Source: an uncultured Enterobacter sp. (lineage in GTDB: Bacteria > Pseudomonadota > Gammaproteobacteria > Enterobacterales > Enterobacteriaceae). Taken from it: 6,245 nt of DNA. Under the pieces are notes generated by a model. That model saw only the letters and a program-made list of their open reading frames with translations. It searched no databases and had not been told where the DNA came from. The DNA is taken from NCBI GenBank assembly GCA_946477805.1, contig CAMKZP010000233.1, positions 1 to 6,245 of the forward strand. The letters run 5' to 3'. A program made the translations under genes and the position numbers. Of the stretch, positions 6,112 to 6,245 are shown piece by piece. Each line of letters begins with the position of its first letter. Within the stretch, counting starts at the first letter, position 1.

Positions 6112-6245
6112 TTATTGATTAATGATTAATCGCTGCGGATGGCTATAAACGGTCGCCCTTCCCGGCTTGCAGAACCCCACCAGCGTCAGGTTGCAGCGCT
6201 CTGCGACCTCAACGGCCAGCGTCGTCGCAGCCGACACCGCAAACA
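6112..6245 (-). CDS. fdhD: Formate dehydrogenase accessory sulfurtransferase FdhD (C-terminal 43 codons only)
   Basis: Reading the minus strand from base 6243 gives FAVSAATTLAVEVAERCN, then LTLVGFCKPGRATVY, ending RLIINQ and TAA (6114-6112). This is nearly identical to the C-terminus of E. coli FdhD as I recall it, which ends RLSN, so the last few residues differ and the protein is about two residues longer. FdhD (about 277 residues) receives sulfur from IscS and transfers it to the molybdenum bis-MGD cofactor, making formate dehydrogenases active; it is cytoplasmic. The GFCKPGRATVY stretch is a conserved C-terminal motif. The functional CxxC cysteines and the start codon lie outside the window. 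The 114-bp gap to the next gene on this strand shows no standard terminator. Confidence 0.93.
   Translation of the reverse strand, partial: FAVSAATTLAVEVAERCNLTLVGFCKPGRATVYSHPQRLIINQ

Overview
This window comes from the chromosome of a gamma-proteobacterium in the Enterobacteriaceae (Enterobacter/Klebsiella/Citrobacter-like; the genus cannot be fixed from the sequence). The evidence is close protein similarity, recalled rather than searched, to the E. coli frvABXR operon and to the C-terminus of FdhD. Coding density is high and coding regions look GC-rich.

Layout. (1) Bases 1-843, plus strand: the 3' part of an AzlC-family amino-acid exporter gene, overlapped by an AzlD-family small membrane partner. 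(2) Bases 844-1029: a short regulatory gap with a perfect 10-bp-stem inverted repeat, a CRP-like dyad, two overlapping inverted repeats and a weak -10 element. (3) Bases 1030-5780, plus strand: a complete, tightly packed frv operon. Its genes are EIIA (frvA), EIIBC (frvB), an M42-family metallopeptidase-like hydrolase (frvX) and a PTS-type multidomain regulator (frvR). Junctions are +10 bp, an 11-bp overlap and +9 bp. (4) Bases 5785-5997, minus strand: a small exported DUF1471 (YdgH/BhsA/McbA-like) protein, convergent with frvR and only 4 bp from its stop. Its likely terminator lies inside the 3' end of frvR. (5) Bases 6112-6245, minus strand: the last 43 codons of fdhD.

How the genes work together. 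FrvA and FrvB should form a fructose/mannitol-family PTS that passes phosphate from HPr to FrvA His64, then to FrvB Cys13, then to an incoming sugar. FrvX keeps the full M42 metal-ligand set and may hydrolyse the imported compound or a conjugate of it. FrvR has an N-terminal helix-turn-helix and a C-terminal EIIA-like domain with a candidate phosphorylatable His505, so it can sense PTS phosphorylation state and probably controls the operon. The substrate is not known and the sequence does not reveal it. The AzlCD pair is an independent export unit.

Compared with E. coli K-12 as I recall it (fdhD-yiiG-frvRXBA-rhaM), the fdhD/frv neighbourhood is kept. However, yiiG is replaced by the DUF1471 gene and the rha side by azlCD. 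I see no mobile element, CRISPR array, tRNA or rRNA. The most distinctive local feature is that the C-terminal tail of FrvR is encoded by the hairpin that looks like the opposing gene's terminator. I found no clearly novel system; the frv operon is a known but functionally unresolved PTS.
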